Assembly: GCA_041660045.1 (NCBI GenBank)
Contig: JBAZXA010000005.1
Span: 1 to 64,000, forward strand
Source of the DNA: WM-3-3 sp041660045
GTDB taxonomy: Bacteria > Pseudomonadota > Gammaproteobacteria > Methylococcales > Methylomonadaceae
DNA length: 64,000 nt
Direction of reading: 5' to 3'
This document shows, piece by piece, positions 27,299 to 36,979 of this stretch (positions within the stretch are counted from its first letter, which is position 1; each line of letters begins with the position of its first letter). Under the pieces are notes generated by a model. The model saw only the letters and a program-made list of their open reading frames with translations, did not search any database and was not told the DNA's origin. The translations under genes and the position numbers were made by a program.

Positions 27299-29464
27299 TT
27301 AAAAATGCACACTGGCTTCAAAATAGAAACTCCGGCCAGGTAAAGGGAAATTATTGACGATGTCTGATACCGACGGCTCCCGAATATCTTCATCAAAAAT
27401 ATTACGCACAGAACCTGTCAAATCTAAAAAATTAAACAATTTTTTCCTGCTTAAGGTCATATCTATGCTTTCAAAATCCGCCAGTGGCGCATTGGTCGCG
27501 ACGGGATTTAAACGGCTACCTACCCAATTTAACTGCGATTGCAACTGCCAATACCGGTCAAATTTCCAAACTGCCGCCGCATAAACATGATGCTCAGGCA
27601 CACCACGAATACGCTGGCCAGTTTGGTCATTACGTGAATTCTGCCAAGCATAATTGCCATTGATAGACCATTGCTCATCTAATTGCCAATTCCACTCAAA
27701 TTCCGTCCCGTAACCGTTTTGGTTACCAACATTTTGAAACGTAAAGGCTTGGCTGCTTGTACTTCTGACAATTTGAATACCATCATTCAATTCATAATAA
27801 TAAAAATTTACCCCTGTTCTAAGAGCAGGTATTGGACGGTAATTGAACGCCAATTCTATAGTATTAATAATTTCTGGCTTTAAATTGCGGTTGCCAACCA
27901 AAGTCGGATTATTTTGGTTAGCCTGTTCCAGAAATGAAGGCGCACGGAACGCACGGCCATAAAGAATTTTACTGGTCAATTGGTCATTGACTTCCCAAAT
28001 CAGGGCTAAGCGTGGATTAAATGTCCCACCAAAATCAGAATAATGGTCATAACGGGCTCCGGCTACGACTTGCCAAGCTTTGGCCAATTGCCATTCATCT
28101 TGTAAAAATAGCGAGCCTATTGAGCGTTGTAATGGTGGTAAATAAGCAAATTGGGTATTGTCAAAATTGGTCAATGTCCCATTTTGGACATTAACAGCTG
28201 GTGGCGGTAAGAGCGCTGCCGCATTAATCGCACCTCGGCCAAAATTACTGGAATTAGTTGCCCTGACTTGTTCATAACGGTAACCGAAACCAAGTTGTAA
28301 TAAATGCGCGTCAAAACCCCGATAAATGGAAGATAAATTTAAGGAAGGGATTTGTTCAACACGGCCTAAGGTTGTATTAGCCCCGTCAGGAAAAGACACT
28401 ATAGCCACAGGCGCAGAGAAACTTACGTCACCGGTGGCTGATACAGGTAATACAGCACCATTTGGAAAGGCCTGGAAACTAGCATCCAATTCACTATAGA
28501 GGTAGGTTAACTGGGCTTTAAGTTCCCAATTTTCTATATCATCTTCGGTAGAATAACGTAGATCGGCTAAATATTGCTCACCGCCACCCCGGCCATTAGG
28601 ATCCAACACCGCATTTACACCCGCATTAGTCCCCGCATCGGAACCTGACATTGCGGAGAAATTAATATTCCAATGTTTTCTCTGTAAATTAAAAAAACTA
28701 TTAATGGACTCAAACTGTGCTTGCACAACACCAGGTGCCCTAGAAACCCGGGTTCCCACTGCCCGGTCGATGCCTGTTTGCCTATCCGAGGAAATGACCT
28801 GCCCAGAATCAAGGCCAGCATTTTGAAACTGGAAGTTAGCCGCGATATCCCAACCTGCCCAGTTACCACTTTGTTGTGCCCAGCCACTTTGGCGGTCAAA
28901 ATTGCCAGACCGTACACCTAGGTTTGTACCATTAATATCCTTGGCTTTTTTGGTGACAATATTAATTACGCCAGCAAACGCATCGGCGCCATATAAAGCT
29001 GAACCGGGGCCACGGATAATCTCAACACGCTGGATTGCTTCAATCCCTATTTGCAAACCTGTTGCAAGACCGCCCCGATAGGGTAAGTTCATGCGTGTGC
29101 CATCTAGCAAAAACAAAAGCTGGGCATTAATTTCATTGCGTATGCCCCTAACACTGTAATTGGTATCATAAGTCGCTTGCTGGACACTGGCATGCATACC
29201 TGGCACGGTTTCCAAAACTTCAGAGAGCTGCCTAGCCCCCATCGCCTTAATTTGCTCAGCGGTAATCACCGTGGTAACTGCCGGTGATTGCGCAATAGTA
29301 CGAGGCGTTCCGCTTGCTATAGTCACTACTGGCAATTCACCCAATTCAGCCGGGGATAACTCAAATAAATCTTCGATATTTTTTTCATCGGCAAAACAAC
29401 GGGCGCTAAACAGCAAGAGCAAAGCTAAACACTGATGTTTATTAAAAAACTCTTTATTTTTCAT
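27299..29464 (-). CDS. TonB-dependent outer-membrane receptor
   Basis: A 721-residue outer-membrane protein: signal peptide at 1-25 (core LALLLLFSARCFA), a plug domain at about 50-165 with LPVVTIASG, VPGMHASVQ, YSVRGIR, IEIIRGPGSALYGADAFAGVINIVTK, and a beta-barrel ending in the aromatic residue of SVHF. It has the DGIQIV / NQNGYGTEFEW features common to vitamin B12- and siderophore-type receptors; the ligand cannot be told. The start overlaps the stop of the GGDEF/EAL gene (ATGA), so it is translationally coupled to a signalling protein, an unusual partner for a receptor. Confidence 0.92.
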   Translation of the reverse strand: MKNKEFFNKHQCLALLLLFSARCFADEKNIEDLFELSPAELGELPVVTIASGTPRTIAQSPAVTTVITAEQIKAMGARQLSEVLETVPGMHASVQQATYDTNYSVRGIRNEINAQLLFLLDGTRMNLPYRGGLATGLQIGIEAIQRVEIIRGPGSALYGADAFAGVINIVTKKAKDINGTNLGVRSGNFDRQSGWAQQSGNWAGWDIAANFQFQNAGLDSGQVISSDRQTGIDRAVGTRVSRAPGVVQAQFESINSFFNLQRKHWNINFSAMSGSDAGTNAGVNAVLDPNGRGGGEQYLADLRYSTEDDIENWELKAQLTYLYSELDASFQAFPNGAVLPVSATGDVSFSAPVAIVSFPDGANTTLGRVEQIPSLNLSSIYRGFDAHLLQLGFGYRYEQVRATNSSNFGRGAINAAALLPPPAVNVQNGTLTNFDNTQFAYLPPLQRSIGSLFLQDEWQLAKAWQVVAGARYDHYSDFGGTFNPRLALIWEVNDQLTSKILYGRAFRAPSFLEQANQNNPTLVGNRNLKPEIINTIELAFNYRPIPALRTGVNFYYYELNDGIQIVRSTSSQAFTFQNVGNQNGYGTEFEWNWQLDEQWSINGNYAWQNSRNDQTGQRIRGVPEHHVYAAAVWKFDRYWQLQSQLNWVGSRLNPVATNAPLADFESIDMTLSRKKLFNFLDLTGSVRNIFDEDIREPSVSDIVNNFPLPGRSFYFEASVHF

Positions 29465-31857
29465 GAAAACTCACCCAGTAAAGGCATCATGGTTTCAAGC
29501 TTGTCTAGCGGCATAGGCTTGCCAATACCATAGCCTTGCGCAAAATCTACACCGAGTTCTTTTAATAGATCAAAAATTTCTTTATTTTCAACAAACTCAG
29601 CAATTGTCTTTTTACCTAAGACATGACCCACCTCGTTGATTGACTTTACCATAGCTAAATCGACTTTATCATTTAAAATCTCTTTGACAAATAAGCCATC
29701 AATTTTAAGAAAATCAACCGGTAAATTCTTTAAATATGCAAATGAAGACAAACCGCTACCAAAATCATCCAATGAAAATAAGCAACCTAATTCTTTTAAC
29801 GAATTAATAAATTTTATCGCATAAGACAAATTAGCAATTGCGGCCGTTTCTGTTACCTCAAAACAAATTTTATGCGTAGGTATATCCCATTTTTCAAATT
29901 CCCTGAAAATAAATTCCAACATGCTTTCATCTGAGATTGAAAGCCCAGAAAGATTGATCGAACACAAGGCCAGTTCATCCAAAAACTCAGGCCTTTCAGC
30001 AAGCCAAGCAAATAACTGGCTGATTACCCATCTGTCAACTAAGGGTGACAAGTTATAGCGCTCTGCAGCGGGCAAAAATGCACCCGGCGGAATGATGCGG
30101 TCTTTCTCATCGCAATAGCGGATCAAGGTCTCAAAATGCAAGCCACCTTCTCCTGCGCAATCCACTATCGGTTGGCCAAATAAACGAAACCGGTTTTGTT
30201 CCAACCCTTGCTGAATTTTACGCACCCATTGCATTTCGCCTTGCCGCATAGCTAAATCCGTATCATCAGGACTAAACACATGGACACGGTTACGGCCTCG
30301 GTCTTTAGCTGCATAACAAGCGGCATCAACTTCTTTAAACAGTTCTATGGCTTGGCTACTTTTACTATTAATCGCAACAATACCTATACTTGCCGTTACC
30401 GTAGAAATATTGTTTTCCCAAAGAAAATGAAAATCACTAATGACTTGACGTAAATTTTCACAAGCCTTCATAGCAAATTCAAATGAGCAATGTAGGATTA
30501 GCACGCCAAACTCATCACCTCCCAAACGCGCAATCATATCCTCCCGGCGCAGATGTTTTCTGAGCAGCTCACTGAGTTGTTTGATCAACTCATCACCGGC
30601 TAAATGCCCAAACGTATCATTAACCACTTTAAACTGGTCTATATCCAAATAGCATAAGGCATGTTCTGACTCATCCACTTGTGCTTTCAAGGCGATCTGA
30701 TTGACAACATCTTCAAACTGGCGACGGTTAGCTAAACCTGTTAAAACGTCATGGCTAGCTTGATAAGCTATTTTTTCATTAAGGACCTGGGTTTCGGTTA
30801 TATCTTCACAAACAATGAGCAAACCAAGTTGTTGATTTTCATTTTCAATGACCCTGGCCGTTTCCCTGACCAATATAATTTGGCCATCGCCACAGACTTT
30901 TCTAATTTCGTGATGATGCACTTGCGTTGGAATATCAATACAGCGCTCAATAAACTTGCGCATGGCAGCCAAGTCTTCTGAATAAACAAAATCATAAATT
31001 GAGTGTTTTTGTAATTCCGACACTTGAAAGCCGAGTTGATTCGCCCCAGTCAGATTAACCGAAAGGATATGGCCATTTTGTTCGGCATTAAAAATGATGG
31101 TTGGATTATCATCATATAACGCTAAATAAAGATCTTTAGATTGTGTTAAGGCTAAATTTTGCTGTTCTACTTTGACCATTAGGCGGTTAAACGCATCGAC
31201 TAAGACACCTAATTCATCATCATTAATCTTAGTGGCCCTTAGGGAAAAATCTTTCGCAAATGTCATTTGCCTTACCGTATCCACCAACGCATCAATTGGT
31301 GTCGAAATCAATTTTAATAACGGTTTGGCCATTAAGAAAGAAACCGTGGCGCTCACTAAAAGAACGAGGACTAGCGTACCTATAAATTTTAATTTTAGCC
31401 AAAACTCCGCCTGTAAATCGGCGTGTATATAAATGCTACCTATCACTGCGCCATCAAGGTTTATCGGTTCAACCACCACTAAATTCAAGCCATGAAAACC
31501 CGCTAAACTAGCTTCAACTATTAAAGGGCATGCCGGCACGCCCGGCATTTGATCCAATTGGCTAAAAATGGCACCTTTATCGTTATAAATACAAGCAGCC
31601 TGAACGGAAGGCACGCTACTTAGGATAGACAAATTTTCACGCGCCAATTGGACATCATCAAAAGTTAACGCGGCATTGCTGCGTGTAGCAATACCTTGCG
31701 CCATAATCTGAAAATCATCTAAGGCATTTCTTTTGAATTCTGCGACTTCTAAGACGACCAGGCACAAACCCACCAGTAACATTGAAAATATCACTGAAAA
31801 CATCAGTATGATCATCAATTTACTATTGATTGACCGGTCACGGATCAGCTCAATCAT
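29461..31857 (-). CDS. membrane GGDEF-EAL c-di-GMP protein with CHASE8-like, HAMP and PAS domains
   Basis: A 798-residue inner-membrane sensor. A transmembrane helix is at about 15-37, a periplasmic CHASE8-like domain follows to about 155, then a second helix (156-178) and a HAMP linker. A PAS domain is at about 250-365. GGDEF is intact at 446-450 (RLGGDEFGV). The EAL domain has ETL at 576-578 in place of EAL, with DDFGSG, LKIDG and a C-terminal QGYGIGKP; it looks able to bind or cleave c-di-GMP. The architecture up to the HAMP resembles YfiN. The start overlaps the yfiR-like gene by 8 bases and the stop overlaps the TonB receptor start. Confidence 0.9.
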   Translation of the reverse strand: MIELIRDRSINSKLMIILMFSVIFSMLLVGLCLVVLEVAEFKRNALDDFQIMAQGIATRSNAALTFDDVQLARENLSILSSVPSVQAACIYNDKGAIFSQLDQMPGVPACPLIVEASLAGFHGLNLVVVEPINLDGAVIGSIYIHADLQAEFWLKLKFIGTLVLVLLVSATVSFLMAKPLLKLISTPIDALVDTVRQMTFAKDFSLRATKINDDELGVLVDAFNRLMVKVEQQNLALTQSKDLYLALYDDNPTIIFNAEQNGHILSVNLTGANQLGFQVSELQKHSIYDFVYSEDLAAMRKFIERCIDIPTQVHHHEIRKVCGDGQIILVRETARVIENENQQLGLLIVCEDITETQVLNEKIAYQASHDVLTGLANRRQFEDVVNQIALKAQVDESEHALCYLDIDQFKVVNDTFGHLAGDELIKQLSELLRKHLRREDMIARLGGDEFGVLILHCSFEFAMKACENLRQVISDFHFLWENNISTVTASIGIVAINSKSSQAIELFKEVDAACYAAKDRGRNRVHVFSPDDTDLAMRQGEMQWVRKIQQGLEQNRFRLFGQPIVDCAGEGGLHFETLIRYCDEKDRIIPPGAFLPAAERYNLSPLVDRWVISQLFAWLAERPEFLDELALCSINLSGLSISDESMLEFIFREFEKWDIPTHKICFEVTETAAIANLSYAIKFINSLKELGCLFSLDDFGSGLSSFAYLKNLPVDFLKIDGLFVKEILNDKVDLAMVKSINEVGHVLGKKTIAEFVENKEIFDLLKELGVDFAQGYGIGKPMPLDKLETMMPLLGEFS

Positions 31858-32434
31858 GGCTTTCCCCTATGACTTCAGCCACTTCAAGCAACTTAGCACT
31901 AACCGATAAGCCGGCTTGCCTTAACATAGGCAAATCTATTTTTAGTTTTATTTTGCCCGCTTTGTTTACAAAATTAATCATCGCTTGCGGTAACCCGGGA
32001 GCTTCACTATCGTCTTCAATTGAAGAAAAATTATCCCTGACGATTAAACTGCCTTTGCTGGAAACTGGGTCGCTTATAGAAGTGCCAAGAAAAATAATTT
32101 GGCATTGCACATTCGCCAATTGACGTAGGCGTATTAGCTTAATGGGACGTCCTACCGCTGTTTTATTTTCAATAGGATTGATGATATTACCAAAAGGATC
32201 GTTGCCTAAAATACAAATATTAAAATTCGCCCCTTTAAAATCATCGGGCCAAGTAATAAATTTAGTGAAATTATAAAGGTAAGCAGCTTTAATTTTGTAC
32301 TCAACAGTGCTGTCGTCAGCACTAAACGCCGTGACAGAGTAAAAAACTAGCAAGCAGCAGCAAAACTGCACTAAACCCGTTACCCTGATCTGCAAAATTC
32401 TAGCCCACGAAAAAAAGTTCATTCCTTTCTGCAT
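31850..32434 (-). CDS. YfiR-like periplasmic protein (DUF4154)
   Basis: A 194-residue protein with a signal peptide (hydrophobic stretch about 18-34, cleavage after AFSA) and a DUF4154 domain: YKIKAAYLYNFTKFITWP, FNICILGNDPFG, and ending AKLLEVAEVIGES. YfiR of Pseudomonas inhibits the diguanylate cyclase YfiN from the periplasm. ATG 32434 or ATG 32422 may be the start. It is the first gene of a coupled three-gene operon with a YfiN-like cyclase and a TonB receptor, where the classical third gene yfiB is missing. Confidence 0.88.
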   Translation of the reverse strand: MQKGMNFFSWARILQIRVTGLVQFCCCLLVFYSVTAFSADDSTVEYKIKAAYLYNFTKFITWPDDFKGANFNICILGNDPFGNIINPIENKTAVGRPIKLIRLRQLANVQCQIIFLGTSISDPVSSKGSLIVRDNFSSIEDDSEAPGLPQAMINFVNKAGKIKLKIDLPMLRQAGLSVSAKLLEVAEVIGESHD

Positions 32435-32482
32435 ACGGTTCTGATTGGTTTGCTAAAAGCATAGTAGAAGACTGGCTTTTTG

Positions 32483-33784
32483 CTAGACCTTAAAAAACCG
32501 TTGCATCACTTTAATCATATCCGTATGGTCTTTAACACCAGCACTTTCCCTAATGCTGTGCATTGCCCACATCGGATTGCCGACATCCACTGATTTGATT
32601 CCTAGCTTAGCAGACAGCGCAGGGCCTATAGTGCTACCACAAGGCAAATCACAACGATGGGAATATTTTTGATAGGGTACGTCAGCTTGCTCACACCAAC
32701 GGGTGAATAGGGCTTCTGAATAGCCATCTGAGCTATAACGCTGATTGGCGTTAACTTTTATGACGGGCCCTTGATTGACAAAAACCTTATGGTCAGCATC
32801 ATAGGCATTGGGGAAATTAGGCTGATAAGCATGTGCCATATCCGCGCTAATCATAAAACTTTGCGCCAAGGCACGTTGATAATCTTGCTGATCCAGGCCT
32901 GTCGCCAAGGCTATACGCTGCAAAATATCCGGTAAAAAACTACCATCGGCGCCTTTTAGGCTTGTACTGCCCACTTCTTCATGATCAAAAAACGCACAGA
33001 TTAAGCTACTGTCCGCTTGCAATATCTGTTCATCCAGTAAGGCGCTCAACGCCGCATGACAAGACGCTAAATTATCGAGTTGGCTATCGGCAAAAAACTC
33101 TTGTTCTGCACCCCAGAAACAACCCTTCTGGGTATCATACAAGGCCAAGTCCCAAGATAAAATTTGCTCTGCCATCACGCCAGCTTGTTGTGCCAACAAT
33201 GCCTTAAAATAGGGTAAAGGCAACTGGCTCTGGGCAAAAGTCGTCAGAATCAGAGGTAATTCAAATTGCTTGTGGAATTTTAAGCCCTCTTCATTGACAC
33301 CACGGTTCATATGGATGGCCAAGTTGGGCAAGCGCAACAAGACCTGATCAAACTTTACTAATGCCTGTGCCACCGAATTATCACCCTGGCTATAGGCTAC
33401 CCGCCCAGCCAAACTTAAATCCCGATCTGCAAACGTGGCGATGATAGGGCCGCCATAAACCTCAACCGATAACCTTAAATAGCTGTCGAGTAGATTCGCC
33501 GGATTTGGTTTAATCCTAAGACCCGGCGAATCGGTATGCGCACCGATTATTTTAAAACCCGTTTCGGAAAGCGGCTTTAGGCCACAGACAAGGATGACTA
33601 TTGAAGAATCACCTCGGATAACATAATAGCGCCCACCTACTTCTAATTGCCATTTCTCAGTTTCATCTAGTTTTTTAAAACCGAAAGCCAACAATAACTT
33701 TTCTATAGTATTGACCGTGTGCCATGGACTTGGGCTAGCATCAATAAACGCTAATAAATCGTTAACATATTGTTCTGCCGTCAT
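32483..33784 (-). CDS. apeB: M18 family aminopeptidase
   Basis: A 433-residue zinc metallo-aminopeptidase of family M18, cytoplasmic, acting on acidic or hydrophobic N-terminal residues. Zinc-binding and catalytic blocks are IIGAHTDSPGLRIKP, CAFFDHEEVGS and the C-terminal MHSIRESAGVKD. The start ATG 33784 overlaps the msrB stop (ATGA); the frame is open further upstream, but that region is the end of msrB. The gene and msrB may be one transcript. Confidence 0.93.
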   Translation of the reverse strand: MTAEQYVNDLLAFIDASPSPWHTVNTIEKLLLAFGFKKLDETEKWQLEVGGRYYVIRGDSSIVILVCGLKPLSETGFKIIGAHTDSPGLRIKPNPANLLDSYLRLSVEVYGGPIIATFADRDLSLAGRVAYSQGDNSVAQALVKFDQVLLRLPNLAIHMNRGVNEEGLKFHKQFELPLILTTFAQSQLPLPYFKALLAQQAGVMAEQILSWDLALYDTQKGCFWGAEQEFFADSQLDNLASCHAALSALLDEQILQADSSLICAFFDHEEVGSTSLKGADGSFLPDILQRIALATGLDQQDYQRALAQSFMISADMAHAYQPNFPNAYDADHKVFVNQGPVIKVNANQRYSSDGYSEALFTRWCEQADVPYQKYSHRCDLPCGSTIGPALSAKLGIKSVDVGNPMWAMHSIRESAGVKDHTDMIKVMQRFFKV

Positions 33785-34176
33785 GTTTTTGGCTTTAAAT
33801 CGAGCGCGACTGAATTGATGCAATAACGCAAGCCTGTAGGTTGTGGGCCGTCTTCAAAAACATGCCCTAAATGTGCGCCACAAGACTTACAGGTCACCTC
33901 GACACGTCGCATACCATGACTAACATCAACGTTCTCGGCTAAACTTTGCTCGGATAGCGTATGCCAAAAACTCGGCCAACCTGAGCCGGAATTAAATTTT
34001 GTGTCTGCATCGAATAAGGCATTACCACAGCAAACACAGTGGTAAACGCCATCATCCTTACAATCTAGATATTTGCCGGTAAACGGTTGTTCAGTCGCTT
34101 TTTTTCGACAAATGTGGAATTGTTCTGGAGTGAGCTTCTCACGCCATTGTTCATCAGTTAACTTATCATCCGCCAT
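33781..34176 (-). CDS. msrB: peptide-methionine (R)-S-oxide reductase
   Basis: A 131-residue MsrB that repairs methionine-R-sulfoxide in proteins. Zinc cysteines are in HCVCCGNALF and CKSCGAHLGH; the catalytic Cys is in RYCINSVAL; the substrate block is GSGWPSFW. I chose ATG 34176 (MADDKLT), which matches the family N-terminus; an upstream frame from 34233 would add 19 residues unlike the family. Coupled to the M18 aminopeptidase gene. Confidence 0.95.
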   Translation of the reverse strand: MADDKLTDEQWREKLTPEQFHICRKKATEQPFTGKYLDCKDDGVYHCVCCGNALFDADTKFNSGSGWPSFWHTLSEQSLAENVDVSHGMRRVEVTCKSCGAHLGHVFEDGPQPTGLRYCINSVALDLKPKT

Positions 34177-34264
34177 ATTAGTTCCTAACTCGCATCTGCG
34201 CATAAGCGCCATTAAATATAGACTAACCGGCAAATGATCCTAAATTGAGAATTTCACCGATTTT

Positions 34265-34837
34265 TTATTGTTGTAACTTGTCTAAGGTTGTTGCCAGTTC
34301 TACACCGATAGTAAAAATGGCTGCTTGCAAATTATCGTCAACTAACCTGCCCTGTTCAGAAAATGCTTGGGCAGACATCCCTATTGCTTGTTGGTTGGCT
34401 AAAACCGTTACCCCCATATTTGACAACAACAGCCTCAAAAATACTAGCCCTCGCAGCCCACCTAAAGCACCAGGTGATGTCGACATAATCGCCGCAGTCT
34501 TACCACGATAAGCCAATAAGGCCTGCTCTTCATTTTGTTTACGTGAGCACCAGTCTAACGTGTTTTTCAGCAGTGGGCTGAATGCACTATTGTATTCTGG
34601 GGAAGCAATCAAAAAACCGTCGTGCGCCAGTAACAACTGCTTAAACAGACGCGTGCTTTCCGGCAAACCTTCCGCCGCTTCCAAATCTTGATTATAGATA
34701 GGCATAGGATAGTCGGCTAAACTCACCAAACTAACCTGAGCCCCAGCACTTTGGGCACCGGCGGCAGCTATTGCAACAAGTTTTTGGTTGTAAGAGGCTA
34801 CTCTAGCACTACCAGAAAAAGCAAGAATTTTGGCCAT
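34265..34837 (-). CDS. NADPH-dependent FMN reductase
   Basis: A 190-residue flavodoxin-like reductase. FMN phosphate-binding is seen in AFSGSARVASYNQKL; the NADPH/FMN motif SPEYNSAFSPLLKN is typical of the chromate- and quinone-reductase group. It probably reduces quinones or flavins as protection against oxidants. Cytoplasmic, no signal. It is a separate gene, with 88 bases to msrB. Confidence 0.88.
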   Translation of the reverse strand: MAKILAFSGSARVASYNQKLVAIAAAGAQSAGAQVSLVSLADYPMPIYNQDLEAAEGLPESTRLFKQLLLAHDGFLIASPEYNSAFSPLLKNTLDWCSRKQNEEQALLAYRGKTAAIMSTSPGALGGLRGLVFLRLLLSNMGVTVLANQQAIGMSAQAFSEQGRLVDDNLQAAIFTIGVELATTLDKLQQ

Positions 34838-34908
34838 GGTTTTTATCTTAATTGGGTTAATAGTATGCTTACTTAAACGAGGCTAGTTCAGCCAAACAAC
34901 CCGCCCTT

Positions 34909-35502
34909 TTACTTAGGCAATTCTGACATTTCCCCAGGCTTACTATAATCCACGCCAACGCTAATGATAAAACTGGTCACTTGCTCGATGCTCATTGTTG
35001 AATGCACAACTTTGGCTTTATCTGCAATTACGGTAAATCCCGAAGTAGGATTTGGGGAGGTGGGGATAAATAAGACATACATATCTTCATATCGGTTGGT
35101 GACATAGGCAGGCACCCATAAACCGGATTTTGGATATTCCACATAAACCACTTCCTTAGCGATAGTATTATCGTGCGAAGAAAACATGCTCAGCACTTTT
35201 TTCACTACCCGGTGGATACTGTTAAGTAAAGGTATGCGTTCAATAATCCGGTCAAATAAGGCTATCGCCCAAAAGCGGCCTTCTTTTACGGTTTTATGGC
35301 CTATCAGGACTAGAATGATAAAACTTAGGAAAAAAAACAATCCGGTATACAGATAATTGTCAGAATAACCATAAACGAGTTGAAACAAATCTGAGATGCG
35401 GTCGCGGACAAAAATTACAATTTGTAATATCACCACAATAGGTATAACAGCAAAAATACCAATCAAACAGTAATTAAACAGTTTACGGACATATTCTTTC
35501 AT
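34909..35502 (-). CDS. DUF502 membrane protein
   Basis: A 197-residue inner-membrane protein with two helices at about 10-30 and 50-67, then the conserved block RIPLLNSIHRVVKKVLSMF at about 88-106 and FIPTSPNPTSGF near 146. DUF502 proteins are widespread and of unknown function. The start follows GGAGAGGAAAA, an excellent ribosome-binding site. The gene stands alone; the 195 bases upstream show no other gene. Confidence 0.9.
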   Translation of the reverse strand: MKEYVRKLFNYCLIGIFAVIPIVVILQIVIFVRDRISDLFQLVYGYSDNYLYTGLFFFLSFIILVLIGHKTVKEGRFWAIALFDRIIERIPLLNSIHRVVKKVLSMFSSHDNTIAKEVVYVEYPKSGLWVPAYVTNRYEDMYVLFIPTSPNPTSGFTVIADKAKVVHSTMSIEQVTSFIISVGVDYSKPGEMSELPK

Positions 35503-35697
35503 TTTTCCTCTCCTTGATGGCCTAACGGTTATTGTTTTTATAAAGCTTGATTATAAGCCAAGTCACTTAAAACTATCTCACCTAAGTTCGCGTTAAAATG
35601 GCTGCTTAAGGATTAGCCATTACCGATTAGTCGTTTGCAAAACCATTAGACCCAAGCCTTGCCGTGGTAAAGCATACCCTCTGGCAAAACTGACGGC

Positions 35698-36975
35698 TCA
35701 ATTACAAATTCTTGAAACAGGAAAATAGCAGCTAAAGCAACTACCTTTATCTAACTCGCTAACAATGCCTAATTTTGCCTCATGGCGCATGAGTACGTGT
35801 TTAACTATCGCCAAACCTAAACCCGTGCCATTAACTTTTTTATTGCGTTTTACCTCAACCCGATAAAACCGTTCTGTCACACGCGGTATGTCAGTTGGGG
35901 AAATACCTTCCCCAGCGTCTTCTACATCAAGTACCACTAAATCATTCTTACGGTACCAGCGGACTTTAACCACCGTATCTTCTGGGGAATATTTCAAGGC
36001 GTTGCCTAACAGATTTGTGAAGGCACTGCGTAATTCCTGAATTTCCCCCAAAATGTGGCTATCCGTTTCCAAGATCAACTCTATTCTTCTTGAGGCATTT
36101 TCCAAAGAATCGCCTTCTTGGCAAATCTGGCTTAATAACGCACCAACATCAATACACTGGATAGTTTTTTTCTGTGTTTCCAAACGGGTCAGTAACAATA
36201 AGTCATCGACCAGATGCTGCATGCGTTCGGTTTGCTCCTTCATTTGCTGAAAGGATTGGGTCAATAATTTAGATTTACCATCATCCATATCCAGCAATGT
36301 TTCCAGATAACCTTTAAGCACGGTCAGTGGCGTCCTCAATTCATGCGACACATTAGCGACAAAATCCTTACGCATGCGCTCCATTTTTTTTAACTCGGTA
36401 ACATCTTGCGCCAACAACAAGCGCAAACCTGCACCATAACTAATGATACGCACAGCTAAGGAAATCCGCCCATCCATCGGAGACGGCAACACCACTGCCT
36501 CACGGTAATTGCCGGTTTTAAGATAGCTGATAAATTCAGGGAAACGGATTAAATTAGGGATGCGTTGGCCACGGTCAGACTGTTTTAAGCCAAACACTAA
36601 ATTGGCCGCCCGGTTAGACCATTCGATTTCATCGTTAGTATTCAAAACCACCGCTGCATCAGGCAAGGCTTCGGTTGATTTACGAAATTGGTCAATTATT
36701 TTACTGAGCTTACGTTTGCGCTTTTTGTCATTTTTTTTAATGCGGTAGACATGATAATAAATATCTTCCCAAATCCCTGTCGCTTTGGGGTATTGGCGTT
36801 TACCACCCGCGCGTATCCATTTTTCAAAACGGTTAATTTGAAAGATCTGATAAGACCATAAATACACCAAGACTAATAAAAACCAAACCAAGGTATGGCC
36901 GAGAATTGAACTCATTATTAAAGCGACAAAAAACAAAAAAGCGGCACTAATAATGTCTTTATTCCAACCCAGCAT
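35698..36975 (-). CDS. phoR: phosphate regulon sensor kinase PhoR
   Basis: A 425-residue membrane histidine kinase. Two hydrophobic segments at about 8-24 and 27-44 form the anchor, a PAS domain lies at about 95-195, and the phospho-accepting His211 is in NVSHELRTPL. The ATPase domain has N, G1 and G2 boxes, including FTNLLGNALKYSP and GTGLGLAIVKHVLMRH. Together with PhoB it responds to phosphate starvation. It begins 5 bases after the phoB stop. Confidence 0.93.
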   Translation of the reverse strand: MLGWNKDIISAAFLFFVALIMSSILGHTLVWFLLVLVYLWSYQIFQINRFEKWIRAGGKRQYPKATGIWEDIYYHVYRIKKNDKKRKRKLSKIIDQFRKSTEALPDAAVVLNTNDEIEWSNRAANLVFGLKQSDRGQRIPNLIRFPEFISYLKTGNYREAVVLPSPMDGRISLAVRIISYGAGLRLLLAQDVTELKKMERMRKDFVANVSHELRTPLTVLKGYLETLLDMDDGKSKLLTQSFQQMKEQTERMQHLVDDLLLLTRLETQKKTIQCIDVGALLSQICQEGDSLENASRRIELILETDSHILGEIQELRSAFTNLLGNALKYSPEDTVVKVRWYRKNDLVVLDVEDAGEGISPTDIPRVTERFYRVEVKRNKKVNGTGLGLAIVKHVLMRHEAKLGIVSELDKGSCFSCYFPVSRICN

Positions 36976-36979
36976 TAAT

